This document shows positions 53,671-63,745 of a stretch of 64,000 nucleotides of DNA, one piece after another. Under the pieces are notes generated by a model. That model was given only the letters and a program-made list of their open reading frames with translations, did no database searches and was not told where the DNA came from. The stretch's first letter is position 1; each line of letters opens with the position of its first letter. Source of the DNA: Trichoplax sp. H2 (taxonomy: Eukaryota > Placozoa > Uniplacotomia > Trichoplacea); contig NOWV01000188.1 of assembly GCA_003344405.1 (NCBI GenBank), forward strand, positions 87,580 to 151,579. Reading direction: 5' to 3'. A program made the translations under genes and the position numbers.

Positions 53671-54251
53671 CTTGAATCGATACAAGAATTGTTTATCCGC
53701 TTATTATGACTCTGTTCCTACCACTACGGCAATAATTTGCACCATTCAGTAGAATGAGTTACTGCTCAATTCTTTCTTCGAATGGCTTGAATTAGCTTTG
53801 AAACGATATCAATCTAATAATTGGTAAAAAGGAATAAATTGCGATCAAAATTCTCTCTTCTCTATCCAGTCAGACGCCATGACCACACTAGGACGTTTAG
53901 CTTGGGTCGAAGTGGTCCAGTCGAGGGTGGGTTAAGTCACGTGAATCAAGTCTAGTGTTGGTCAACATAATACCATATAGTGCTCTTACAGTACTTGCAA
54001 GACTATAATAATACCTGATGAAAGTGACTGCGTCATCCTAACGTAGAAAACAGATGTATGCATCACGTAATGCGCAGGACATCAGTCTACGACTGACAGA
54101 CGGACAACAAGTCCTATACTGGATGTTTATACTGGTTTACAGATGTATGGATATAGAAGGTAAAAAGGAGTTTTTCCCTTCTTATTTATTTAATTATTGA
54201 ATTCTACGTATGATCCTAGAAAACAGCATGCTGTAGACTTCGTCAACAGTA

Positions 54252-54288
54252 GAGACCCTGTACTAAAAGCTTTTTAGTACAGGGTCTC
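54252..54288. repeat. Perfect 17-bp hairpin upstream of PHKG
   Basis: GAGACCCTGTACTAAAA, a 3-nt loop, then TTTTAGTACAGGGTCTC. A perfect inverted repeat of this length with almost no loop is unlikely by chance. It lies about 580 bp upstream of the PHKG start codon. It could form a cruciform or, if transcribed, a tight RNA hairpin. No flanking target-site duplication was evident. Confidence 0.85.
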
Positions 54289-54761
54289 CAGTGAACAGTA
54301 GCCATAGGGACGACAGCAGTAAGAGAAAGAAAGAAAGAGAGTTTACTATAGCACGATTAAGATGGAAGCAAGAAAAATACCAACGCCTTTTAAACAGCAC
54401 TCTTGTTCCTATATAATAAAAGTGTAAAGTATTTTTATTAGAGAGATTTTTCTGTAGTGAACTCTGCCTAGTTTCCCATATGCACTAGATTGTAGTGGTA
54501 GTTAAATCATGAGCATCATATAGTTATCGAAAAATATTGCAATATAATTATGGATTATGGGAGAAAGAAGTTTCTGATGGTGATAGTGCAAGGTGGAACC
54601 ATGGAGCAACTATGGATCACCCCTACACAGTTTTACAGTTAAAGGAGACCTGTAAAGATCCATAGCGAAACCGTAGATGACTTTGCAAATGTCTGCTGTC
54701 TATTTGTATTAGCAATTGACTACTACTTGGAGATCACAACTTTTCATCGACAAAAATAAAT

Positions 54762-55019
54762 ATGAATATGAATCAATATGACGGCCGACTTTTTGTTAGT
54801 CATTTTACTATACTTGAAAACTGCAACCGTACACCGTACTTTCGCCAACCAACTTGGTGGCCGTGTTACGAGAGCACTTGTAAACGGTACAATTTAAGAT
54901 CACAGACGTACTATGAAGTTGAAATGACCAGCAATACAGTCGGCCCTCAAATTTCTATTAATAAAAATCTCATCTCTTTCTCTTCAGTAGTCTCTTCCAC
55001 AAGACTACTGCGCAGCTAA
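54762..55019 (+). CDS. Small open reading frame, 85 codons, function unknown
   Basis: Single frame from ATG at 54762 to TAA at 55017-55019, preceded by an A-rich stretch (ACAAAAATAAAT). The product has a cysteine- and tryptophan-containing middle (RQPTWWPCYESTCKRYNLR) and a serine-rich end. It has no membrane segment or signal peptide and no family I recognise. It lies alone on the plus strand between two minus-strand genes. Its residue make-up is more protein-like than most chance frames here, but length alone does not prove it. Alternatives are a chance frame or an exon of an unrecognised gene. Confidence 0.3.
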   Translation: MNMNQYDGRLFVSHFTILENCNRTPYFRQPTWWPCYESTCKRYNLRSQTYYEVEMTSNTVGPQISINKNLISFSSVVSSTRLLRS

Positions 55020-55721
55020 AATTATAATAATTACATTATCCTTTGTCAGGAGCGTTGACCGTGACAATAAGTAATACTATACTTCGATCTCTTGAATGCA
55101 GTAAATTTCAATTAAAACCATCACCTTACGAAATGAACGTGATAAAGTTTTATAACTAAGGGCACCGCGGATTGCGATGCTGAATATAGGCAGCAATAAT
55201 TTTATAGTCTTCTACTTATCATTTCGTAAAAATGTCAAGGAAGCCTAGAAGCCTTTACATCATCGGAAAATGTTTAATTAACCATTTTGCTTTGCAGTAG
55301 GAAAGATTCGCAGATAGCCTAGACGTGACAGCACACATAATCACGACACTTTCCATTAGCATTACATCTTAAATTTCTAAAATAGTTACAGTTCTTTCAT
55401 TTTTTTGCTGTTTTACAGTCAACATAAACAATGAAGAATTTACAACACCTCGAGTGTGCAAAATTGGACCAAGTTTCCTCGGATTATATACAGCAGTAGT
55501 GGTTTTATACATAAACACTAATAAATATAAGGTTTATATCTTCCATATCAACAAGATTCCATTATTAGCCACGCATTATGGAAGTATAGCAGCAATATTA
55601 AAAAAATATGACAGCGGAATATATTATCCAAGTCTAACGTGATATTTTTTCGTGAAATCTGAAAATAGTTTCGAAGTTATAACACATTCATGGCTGACGT
55701 ATTGAGAATAATAATGATAGT

Positions 55722-58700
55722 CTAGCAATCTTTCTCAATATCAGCTAACGACATTGCTTCTGCACAATCTTTTTGAACCCGATTGCTGGCACTAGATGAA
55801 GAAAGTACATCCTTACTGAACCATTTCGACAAAGGGTTATTGGGTGATTGCTGAGCTTGACGTTCTTCCATATTCTCAGCTCTAATCGGTGGAGGTTGAC
55901 GAATGATATCTGGAATAAAACCAATTACAAAAAGTGAACACAATGAATAAATAGATAATTTACACTCAAAATGGAAGATGCATTTTTACAACAATATCTT
56001 ACCACCAGAGAATGAGTTATTCTCCCTATTCTTATTGAAATTTTGCGGTAGCATATTTTGCATAGGGGAACGCACAATATTTGGCGGCGCGACACGATAG
56101 TAACCCATAGGGGGATACATTCCCGGTGGTCGGTAGGCATCAGGAAAGGGTAACGGTGGTCGACCTAGGAATGATCGAGGACCACCTGGTATCACAACAG
56201 GATATGGTGATAGTGGCATCATTTGTTGAGGTACTCTTGGATGATGCATATGGTCATGCTTTACTGATGCATTAGCCATTGATTCCATTACTCTACGAGC
56301 TTGTAAGTCATCTCTACGTACCGATCTTGGTTTAATCTCTACGCTATCACGCATTACTTGTGCTAAGTGGGTATTCATATACATTTCATTATGTACTTGA
56401 AAAGAACTTGCCGGTTTAGGATCTCCTTCAATAACGTTAGAGCCAACAAGCTTAACTTCTTCTTTAGATTTTTCATCTAATTTAGAGTCGCCAATATGAA
56501 TTTCTTCTTTAGATTTTTCGCTTAATTTCTCATCTACAGAGTCTTCCTTCTATTCATTTGAAAAAAATGATCTTCTGTTGGCTATATTATACGCTTCAAT
56601 TACTACAGTCAAGAGTACTTCATTGTCATTATTGAATTACTGACCATGGTAGGCTTGTTCATTCGCTTAGTAACATGTAATTTTTTGAGGACTGATGTTG
56701 GCATAAAAGCAGGGGTAACAACTGGTGTCTTTTTTGTTATACTTTCAGGGATCTAACAAAATTTCGAGTAAAAAAGGAAGGAATTGATAGCAAGTATTAG
56801 AGTAGCCTTCCAAAATTTCAATTATTATCAAATTTGATATTATGCTTAACGATTAATTAAATTGAAATAGTTTAATAATTACATTAGGAATGGGACTGTT
56901 GTGTACATTCACGGCATTATCAGTCGGCATAGGGGAAATTGTTGAAATCAAGCCCCTCCTAAATAAAATAGTGTAATAACATTATTATAGTTACTTTAGT
57001 AAAAAAATACGTTGGAAATACAGTACTTACAATTCATGAGGGGAACCCATAATCTTATTGCCAGGAATTGGCATTGTGTTTGAGTAGTTCACAGCGTTAA
57101 GAACTTTTGGCATTGTTGCTCGACTTGTCGGTTGCTTCACGCCAGGAACAGCTGGTGATATGATAATTGCGGTATCAGAATCTTGAGTTGGTATACCATG
57201 TTCAGTTGGTCGATGAAGTCCTTCGTTAAAGTCAAGCTTTCTAGCAACGTTGACATTTTGTTGCTCTTTCATTTCGCCCTTATTAGTAGTACTGTCTGGA
57301 AACTGAGCGGGAGCAATAGGCAGACTTACATTTTGATTCGCGGCCTGAGAAATCCAATCATCGACTCATTACAATTACATTTATTGCAAGTAGTCGTTTC
57401 CAGGCGAATTCAAGATATCTTACCTTCCTCTCATTAGCTGGTAGCCTACCCGCAGCACGCATTGAAGCAACTAATTTGTCGAATGCTGATCCTTTATTAT
57501 TAGTATTTTGCTGCTGTTCGATTGGGTTAGTCTCCGATCCTGGATTTTGCCGATACCTGGGAGATCCATCGGGTGTTGCAATAATTTCCGCTAACGAATC
57601 AGGTATGATAATATCCAATTCATCTTCTTCAAAACGAGCAGAAAAGATATATGAATTGAAACTCATCATTACTCTACAAGTTTACATCACAATAAGAAAT
57701 ATAAAATGTAAATATAAAAAATCTGTACTCTGTACGGCCGTTGAATTTGAAAACAGTTTACTAAATCGACTGCTGCCACTTTCGCGATTAGAGATAGTTG
57801 TATCCGGTGATAGAATCAAATCCTAATAGCAATTTTTAAAATGGATAGACATTAGCTGTACTCGGAAATTGATAAGAATTGGGCAACATTAGTCCGTAAG
57901 CTATTTGCTGTACCGGTTCATCCATAGTTAAAAATCGATCAAGATCAAAATTAAGTTGATCGTTGTTGTCTTGCGCGTCTTGATTACTTTTCTCCTCGAA
58001 ATTTTCTAACTTCACTGGCTTATTATCATTTATAGCGGGATCCTGAGATTGTGGAATTTCTACTGAATATATAGTGTCATTTAGAAATCTTTTACAATGT
58101 GATCCATAAACTTTAAATCTATAAGCTACACCATGAATAATTGCATAAAAATTGCCCCGTAGTAGAATAAGTGAATATTCCATATGATTACTATTGCGAT
58201 AAGGCTACCTTTTTCCTTTTGCTTATCAAATCCGTGAAGTTCTATGGTCTCCATACGACTAGAAGGTCCAAATGTCATCCATTCAGGTGCATCTTCCTGG
58301 CCTTGATTACGATATGAATGATTTCTTTGGCCTTGATTCGAAATTAGTCAAGTATCAATTATTTAAGGAATCATAATAATTATGTACAATAGCGGACAGA
58401 TTCAATTTTACTTACCATTGTAGTTGTCATTTCCAAGATCCTGCGGACGCTTCTACAGTAGTTGTAAATTACGTTAGTACCATAATACAGCTTAGCGAAA
58501 GAAGTAGTGTTAATTCTACTATCTCTACTTTATCGTCAATGAAGAGTGGATAACGTAATAAAACCATTCTTTATAAAATTTAAGGATAATTACCAATCGT
58601 CGAAAAGGTCGACTTGGCTTTCCTTTTGTTGGTTGAGATTGCGTATTATCTCGATTTTCTACCGGCGGCGCAGCATTTTGGAAGCTATTATTAAAACTAC

Positions 58701-60269
58701 GGTTTTGCGGACCTAACAATAGTCCTTCTTTCTCTCTTGCTTTAATGTCATTTTATTGGCATAAGAAATGGAAATAACTAATATTTAACAAATTTTGGTA
58801 TTTGTTATATGATTATAACATCTATTTAGTAGAGGTAAACAATACGTATAATATATGAACGATATTGACGATTTAATAAGCATCCGTTTGATAAAATCAA
58901 TTACACGAAACGTTTATAACTGAATATAATCTAGCTCACGAAAGGAGTATATGTCTTAGAATAAAGAATAGAATGGTAATACCTAAAGATTTTTCAGATT
59001 TAAGATATGAGGGTGTAAAATCGAAGGTATCTTCAAGAGTATTTTTCCGGCTGTAGTTCTTGATCAGGCAATCTGCATCACTTTGAATTAAAGCAGTCAA
59101 ATATTGGTCAGATTTTGATGGCTACTATTTCCATACTTTGGCAAATTATGGCAATTGTAGATTTGCTACATGATACAACAGCTTAATAAACCAAAATCGT
59201 ATATGCAATTTTGATCTTACTTATTCAATAAAACCAACGATGAGGGTTTGTCATTTAAATTCTTTTCTCGAACTTCGAGCAGAGATTCCTAGTTGAATGA
59301 TACTCAAAGTTAATAATTTCAAGTCCAAGAAGTTGTAAGATCTCCAAGAACAGAAATTAAGATTTAATGAGAGTTTGGAAGCAAACACCGTACTTATAAT
59401 ATCATCACACTGTGAAATATACGGATCGTACTTTTGTTTTAAGTTAGCTAGAAAGAATACTACATATCAGCTTCATAATGACGATTTTGTCAATTTATAT
59501 CAGCACACCATACTAGTTTATGAGAGTATAAGCTGAAATAATAGGGTAGTACGCGTTAGGTATGATCAGTGAGTAGCGTCCGTAGCGTATATATACGTAC
59601 GGTGTACGTGTACGTAAGTCTATTGTCATTCGTTACTCAAGCAATTACAAGAACTTTAATTAATCATTTTTCTATGCGATACTAATTAATAAAAGTATTG
59701 CCTGAAGTAATAATACGAGTTAGTAAGACATAAATATGACGAGAAAGTAGTTTGAACGAATATGTGTTAATACATTGCCATTTGTCGCAAATGTATATAT
59801 ATGTAAATGCACGCATAACTTTCAACCTATTCAGTAGTTTAACACATTGACCATAAGTTGTTTTATCACTACATACGTCATGATATACTAAGGTTACATA
59901 TATAACACGACGGCTAAGAGTGGGAACGCAAAGATTACGCGTTAAATATATTTATAAAACTATCTATGAGTTAGCAACTTATTCATGAACATATCCCATA
60001 TAATATAGTAGGCGGTGATAGGATTAAAGAATAGAGAGTAAAATCAAGTGTTTAGTATTACATATACCTGTAGCTTGTACAACAAGTATATTCAGTATAA
60101 CATACATGACATTCATCAAAAGATCCTAACCGAAAATAATTGTAAATTTCAATCGCTACCGTACTTACGCGATTATAACAAATACGATCATTGCTCAGGG
60201 ATACGGAGTCATCTTCAAGGTCAACAGGACTACTTCTATCTTGGTCAAATTCTGTGGTTAATTCATTTT
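55722..60269 (-). CDS. EIF4ENIF1: eIF4E transporter (4E-T) homologue
   Basis: 4E-T is an mRNA-decay and P-body scaffold that binds eIF4E and represses translation. Twelve exons in transcript order: 60186-60269, 58983-59072, 58594-58739, 58416-58452, 58209-58331, 57862-58062, 57424-57626, 57031-57344, 56883-56958, 56645-56752, 56003-56549, 55722-55909. All junctions keep frame (704 codons). Family blocks in order: DRSSPVDLEDD, REKEGLLLGPQNRSF, APEWMTFGPSSRMETIELHG then FD, LNFDLDRFLTMDEP, SAFDKLVASMRAAGRLP, TSVLKKLHV, a proline/methionine-rich region (GGPRSFLGRPPLPF), and the C-terminal NPLSKWFSKDVL then AMSLADIEKD. Each matches vertebrate 4E-T in the same order. The N-terminus and the eIF4E-binding YxxxxL motif lie upstream and were not found. 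The exon at 57424 could start elsewhere, but only 57626 joins in frame. Confidence 0.9.
56456..56545 (-). repeat. Short internal repeat in the 4E-T coding sequence
   Basis: Within exon 56003-56549 the protein reads EKLSEKSKEE and shortly after KLDEKSKEE. The underlying DNA repeats AATTTCTTCTTTAGATTTTT (plus strand, near 56501) and AACTTCTTCTTTAGATTTTT (near 56456). It is an acidic-basic, probably disordered stretch absent from the vertebrate motif order, and likely arose by a small in-frame duplication. Confidence 0.6.
60186..60269 (-). CDS. EIF4ENIF1: First securely placed exon of 4E-T
   Basis: Acceptor AG at 60270-60271 (minus strand TTTATACAG), donor GT at 60184-60185. Read in phase 1 it gives NELTTEFDQDRSSPVDLEDD then SVSLSND. 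The RSSPV core followed by an acidic-Leu stretch and SL matches the RSSPVES region of vertebrate 4E-T, which lies just after the eIF4E-binding motif. Joining to 58983-59072 (CLIKNYSRKNTLED) keeps frame. An alternative donor at 60162 (after ICYNR) looks stronger as a splice site but does not join the next exon in frame. Confidence 0.7.
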
Positions 60270-60399
60270 CTGTATAAATTTAGAAATGATAAAATTTCCG
60301 TTCAGAGCTTCATTCCTCATTAGCATTTTTTACTTTTTCACGTTATACTTAAAATACTGCAGTTACTACTAGCAGACGAATTAAAAATAAGCTTTACCA

Positions 60400-60445
60400 C
60401 CGCGGACTACTAGAAAGAAACTGGTTTCTTTCTAGTAGTCTGCGG
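60400..60445. repeat. Near-perfect 22-bp hairpin in a 4E-T intron
   Basis: CCGCGGACTACTAGAAAGAAAC, two bases TG, then GTTTCTTTCTAGTAGTCTGCGG. The arms are 22 bp with one mismatch (G versus A) and essentially no loop. It lies just upstream (in transcript sense) of the first secure 4E-T exon. The mismatch shows the arms have begun to diverge. No coding potential. Confidence 0.85.
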
Positions 60446-60575
60446 TTTTACCTATATTTAGTTCATTATCAATACTAAAGTAAAAACTTAAGAGGAGTAT
60501 GACGAGTAATGAAAGGATATACAATCATTCAGAATATACGCTATAACGTTATTGTGGAGCAACCAATGATAGCAA

Positions 60576-61038
60576 ATGAGTGTTATCCTTTCCGATGAGA
60601 ACTATTTATTAATCATGTTGAAAAGAATACATCAATTAGTTCATGCTATATTCAGTGTCACATCTTGTAGAAAACGAATTGTTTTCCACTACGCTCTTAT
60701 TGGAAAAGTCTGCTTCTATACAGATCACAGTTGGAAATGGATTACCATGACAATTATAGTCTTGAGCAAAGAAGGCGATTATAACTTTAGTTACGAAATT
60801 CATATGCGTCGATGATTATGGCATCAAACTGGTCAGTTATTCGTATAAACAAGAATTATCACTAACAAGGTTGAAACTTTCAATTTAATAAAGAAATAAG
60901 TGGAAGGTAAATTAAGCGCTGTACAGTGTATTGTACACCATGAATTCTTCATGGAACAGGCAAACAATACAAGGTTTGCATCAATGTCTGAACTAAATAG
61001 CAGCGGTAAAGTCAATTATGATGGCTCTCTGTCAATGT
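60576..61038 (+). other. Ambiguous open frames on both strands within the presumed 4E-T first intron
   Basis: Plus-strand frames at 60576-60815 and about 60899-61038 (SAVQCIVHHEFFMEQ, ending SSGKVNYDGSLSM then stop) look mildly protein-like. The minus strand is also open in part, for example NPFPTVICIEADFSNKS near 60740. No family is recognised, and I could not join any of these to the 4E-T exons in frame. They may be chance, or exons of an unrecognised nested gene. Confidence 0.2.
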
Positions 61039-61208
61039 AACTGCTATGAATAACACTTTTGCCAATATTGTATCGTCCATATGCCTAATTATAGTAGTTG
61101 ACTACACAGAGTATGTACAATTCTATTGCAAATGCTGTCGTTCTGTAATACAGTATAGCCATAAATCTTATTATTGTTATTCATTCATTATGATGATGAT
61201 GCCTGGCT

Positions 61209-61442
61209 AGATGAAACAAGACATTTTTGAAAAGTAGAGTAGTATCTTCTTGATAAGTTCGCGTGTTATCATATCAATTTCAAAAACGTAGTTCAAAACG
61301 TCGTTTAAAACGCAGTATTAGCGTAGTATATGTGGATGAAACAAGACATTTTTGAAAAGTACAGTAAAATCTTCTTGATAGGTTCGCGTGCTATCATATT
61401 AAGCTCAAAACGTAGTTCAAAACGCAGTATTAGTGTAGTATA
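61209..61442 (+). repeat. Recent tandem duplication of about 115 bp
   Basis: Copy 1 is 61209-61330 and copy 2 is 61334-61442. They share GATGAAACAAGACATTTTTG then AAAAGTA-AGTA, ATCTTCTTGATA, GTTCGCGTGxTATCATAT, AAAACGTAGTTCAAAACG, and CGCAGTATTAGxGTAGTATAT. Copy 2 lacks about 13 bp of the AAAACG stretch. Identity is high by eye, higher than in the TRPM intron repeats, so the duplication is younger. It lies in the presumed first intron of 4E-T. Confidence 0.8.
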
Positions 61443-62046
61443 TCTGCACTGTAATCACGAGAATAATTAACGATATCACAAGTATCTTAATATAGCGTGT
61501 CTGTCTAGAACGATTAGCATGCGAAGCCAAGCGTTGCTCTGTTGTCATTCATCTTCGCTTAATTCAATTATAAAACGCGCATAATAGAGAATAGGTAGAG
61601 GCAACCGTTGAGGTAGTACGTCAATATTAGCCTAGCTAGAAGAGAAATTAAAATGTTGGACGTTCTAAGATATCCACTGTAGGAACTTGGCCACCAAGAA
61701 TTCATCACAGAAAAGATGGGATGAATAGTATATACTGTAAAAAGGTATTTTATGTGCATTCATATTTGATGGATAGTGGAAGGTTTGCAGGAATAAGAGA
61801 CAGAAAGGGGCAATGAAAAATGTCGGCGGTCGTTGATTTTATTTAAAATGGTGATTTGGAGTGGTTAATACGAGCTTTCTACTGCATGATGATTCCTTGT
61901 ATAGAGAGAAAGAGGGAGAGAGAGAGTCTCTATCCACGCTGCTGTCTCTAGACAAATGTGTAAAAACATGCAAGCGCTAGGAAGCATAACAACTCGCCAA
62001 CAATCAATCCCATTGGATGATTTTAATGAAAAAAGAAACATTTTAC

Positions 62047-62116
62047 CTAGTTGTGGTTGTTCAACTTGTTGTACTTCCATGCTGTTGATGGATTCAATAG
62101 CCAATTGAATTTTCAA
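62047..62116 (-). CDS. Candidate first coding exon of 4E-T
   Basis: ATG at 62114-62116, then 23 codons and one base to a donor GTAAAA at 62045-62046 (minus strand). It encodes MKIQLAIESINSMEVQQVEQ then PQL. The exon ends in phase 1, which is the phase required by the 60186-60269 exon; joined, the whole gene has 729 codons including the stop. This fit is suggestive only, because no similarity to known 4E-T starts is visible and an extra phase-1 exon could lie between. It might instead begin another gene. Confidence 0.4.
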
Positions 62117-62880
62117 AGTCCAAATGGAGGAAAAGAAGAAAGTTGTTGAGTAGTAGAATGTTAGAGTGTGGATAGAATTCAGCTATCTAGCGTCAGGAAT
62201 ACGAGGGCAAGAGGGAGCCCGTAATAGAATTGTTCTCTAAAGATGACACTGTTTGAAGCTGTCTGCCTGTTGTTGTAGGAAGGTCGACGTCCACAGCAGC
62301 TTAGCCCACTATCCAGGCAACTAACGATGACTACGTTGAATGTCAATTAGACAGTGGGTCATAGAATGGTATTTCAAGTGGTTTTGTCGTCGCTGCTATG
62401 CAAAAGGCCTTTTCCAACTGTCTTTCTCGTTTCTTCCTTTTGAGCTAGTCGTTATCGACTAGCACTAGACGTTTCCAACTACGACTGCACAATCAGTCAC
62501 GCTAATTTTGGCAATATTGATTGGAATAGTTTCCGTCTTTGACTTGTACAGACTAATTTTAAAACTAGCCAAGCATAGTTGAACTCTAATGGATGACAAA
62601 GAAAGGATGGAACTAGCGTTAAGAATGAAGAAGCTGATTGTCATGGACGTCTACAGAAAAAAAGGAAAGTTGCAAAAAGTGCTTTGGACCGCCATCAAAC
62701 CACACAAGCTCCCCATCGATATGAGTGTCCGGACTTTTGGAGAGGACTGTTTTTGAGTGGAGAGAACCAGTCTACATGCTCAATCAAGTTCTAGTGTTCA
62801 TACAGATGGTTCAATCCGATTGAAACAAAGTTGGTTGTGTAATCGCTCTCCCGTGCTGTATTGTGCACTGTATACTGAAC
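62117..62880. other. Less AT-rich region with a short plus-strand ORF
   Basis: Base composition becomes noticeably more balanced from about 62.2 kb. If 62047-62116 is a true first exon, this is its promoter side. It contains a 55-codon frame (62589-62756, listed separately). No core promoter motif can be asserted. Confidence 0.4.
62589..62756 (+). CDS. Short lysine-rich ORF, 55 codons
   Basis: ATG at 62589-62591 to TGA at 62754-62756. The product starts MDDKERMELALRMKKLIVMD and is rich in Lys, Met and Leu, with an amphipathic look in the first half. No family is recognised. Its composition is more protein-like than the repeat-derived frames that follow, and it could be the first exon of a plus-strand gene diverging from 4E-T. 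Chance remains a reasonable explanation. Confidence 0.25.
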   Translation: MDDKERMELALRMKKLIVMDVYRKKGKLQKVLWTAIKPHKLPIDMSVRTFGEDCF

Positions 62881-63745
62881 CGTATCACGTGATTTATTAC
62901 AGTACAGTACAGTACTGTACACTGTACCGTACAAGTACTGTACGATGAAAAAAGAATTTCTTCATACTGTAGTACTGATTCTGCTCTGTAAAGTTGTCCA
63001 TTGTGGTCCCAATGAGCCTCAGCGGAGAACACTAGTGAAGTGTACTGGACTGTACTGATTCTGCTCTGTAAGTACAGTACTGTACAGTGTACAGTACTGT
63101 CTACCTTACACTATACTGTACACTGTACTGTACAGTACAGTACAGTACACTGTTTTGTCTTTTCTTTCTTTCGTACAGTACAGTACTGTACTGTACACTG
63201 TTTTGTCTTTTCTTTCTTTCGTACAGTACAGTACACTACTGTACACTGTACAGTAATCCCTCTTACAAACCGTACCGTCTGTCTGCTGTCCGGGTACATT
63301 GTGGTGGTCCCAATGAGCCCCAGCGGGGAACGCTACGGTAGTGTACTGGACTCTACTGATTCTGCTCAGTAAAGTTGTCCCTTCTGGGCCACGTTAGTAC
63401 AGTACAGTACATACAGTATTATACTGTACTGTACTGTATTCCGCGTGTAGTGTACAGTACAGTACTGAACAGTACTGTACTATACTGTACAGTACTACAG
63501 TATACCGTACTGTACTGTGTAAAAGGACTACAGTACTGTGTACTGTACAGTATACTGTACTGTACAGTACACTGTGTTGTCTTTTCTTTCGTTTTTCTTT
63601 CTTTCGTACAGTACTGTACAGTACACTGTACAGTACTGCAGTCCCTCTTTCAGACCGTACCGTCTGTCTGCTGTCCGGGTATATTGTGGTCCCAATGAGC
63701 CCCAGCGGGGAACACTAGTGTAGTGTACTGGACAAATGCGACAGT
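62880..63745. repeat. Tandem array with GTAC-rich palindromic blocks
   Basis: At least three copies of a compound unit. The anchor GTGGTCCCAATGAGCC lies at 63003, 63304 and 63686 (spacings 301 and 382 bp), each followed by CAGCGG-GAAC and TGTACTGGA. Before the second and third anchors comes ACCGTACCGTCTGTCTGCTG then TCCGGGTA. CTTTTCTTTCTTTCGTACAG blocks occur near 63160, 63208 and 63580. Between anchors the DNA is nearly all GTAC, TACAGTAC and CAGTACTG, which is self-complementary and can fold into long hairpins. Reading frames here give Tyr-Cys-Thr-Val-rich products and are open only because the repeat rarely forms stops. It could be a satellite or part of a transposon, but no ends or transposase were seen. 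Confidence 0.85.

Larger units (their letters stand above)
53671..55721. other. Spacer between PHKG and 4E-T, holding a hairpin and a small plus-strand ORF
   Basis: About 2 kb upstream of the PHKG start codon and downstream of the 4E-T stop codon; both genes lie on the minus strand. It should contain the PHKG promoter, though no clear core elements were recognised. It also holds the 54252-54288 hairpin, a GAAAGAAAGAAAGAGAG tract at about 54325, and the 85-codon frame at 54762-55019. Confidence 0.5.

Noticed and set aside
60833-61015. Minus-strand frame MTLPLLFSSDIDANLV... as a 4E-T exon
   Set aside because: Not similar to 4E-T and could not be joined in phase to 60186-60269.
62757-63723. Several overlapping frames of 60-110 codons on both strands rich in Tyr, Cys, Thr and Val
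   Set aside because: They arise from the GTAC/CAGTACTG repeat, which rarely makes stop codons. The products are periodic and resemble no protein.
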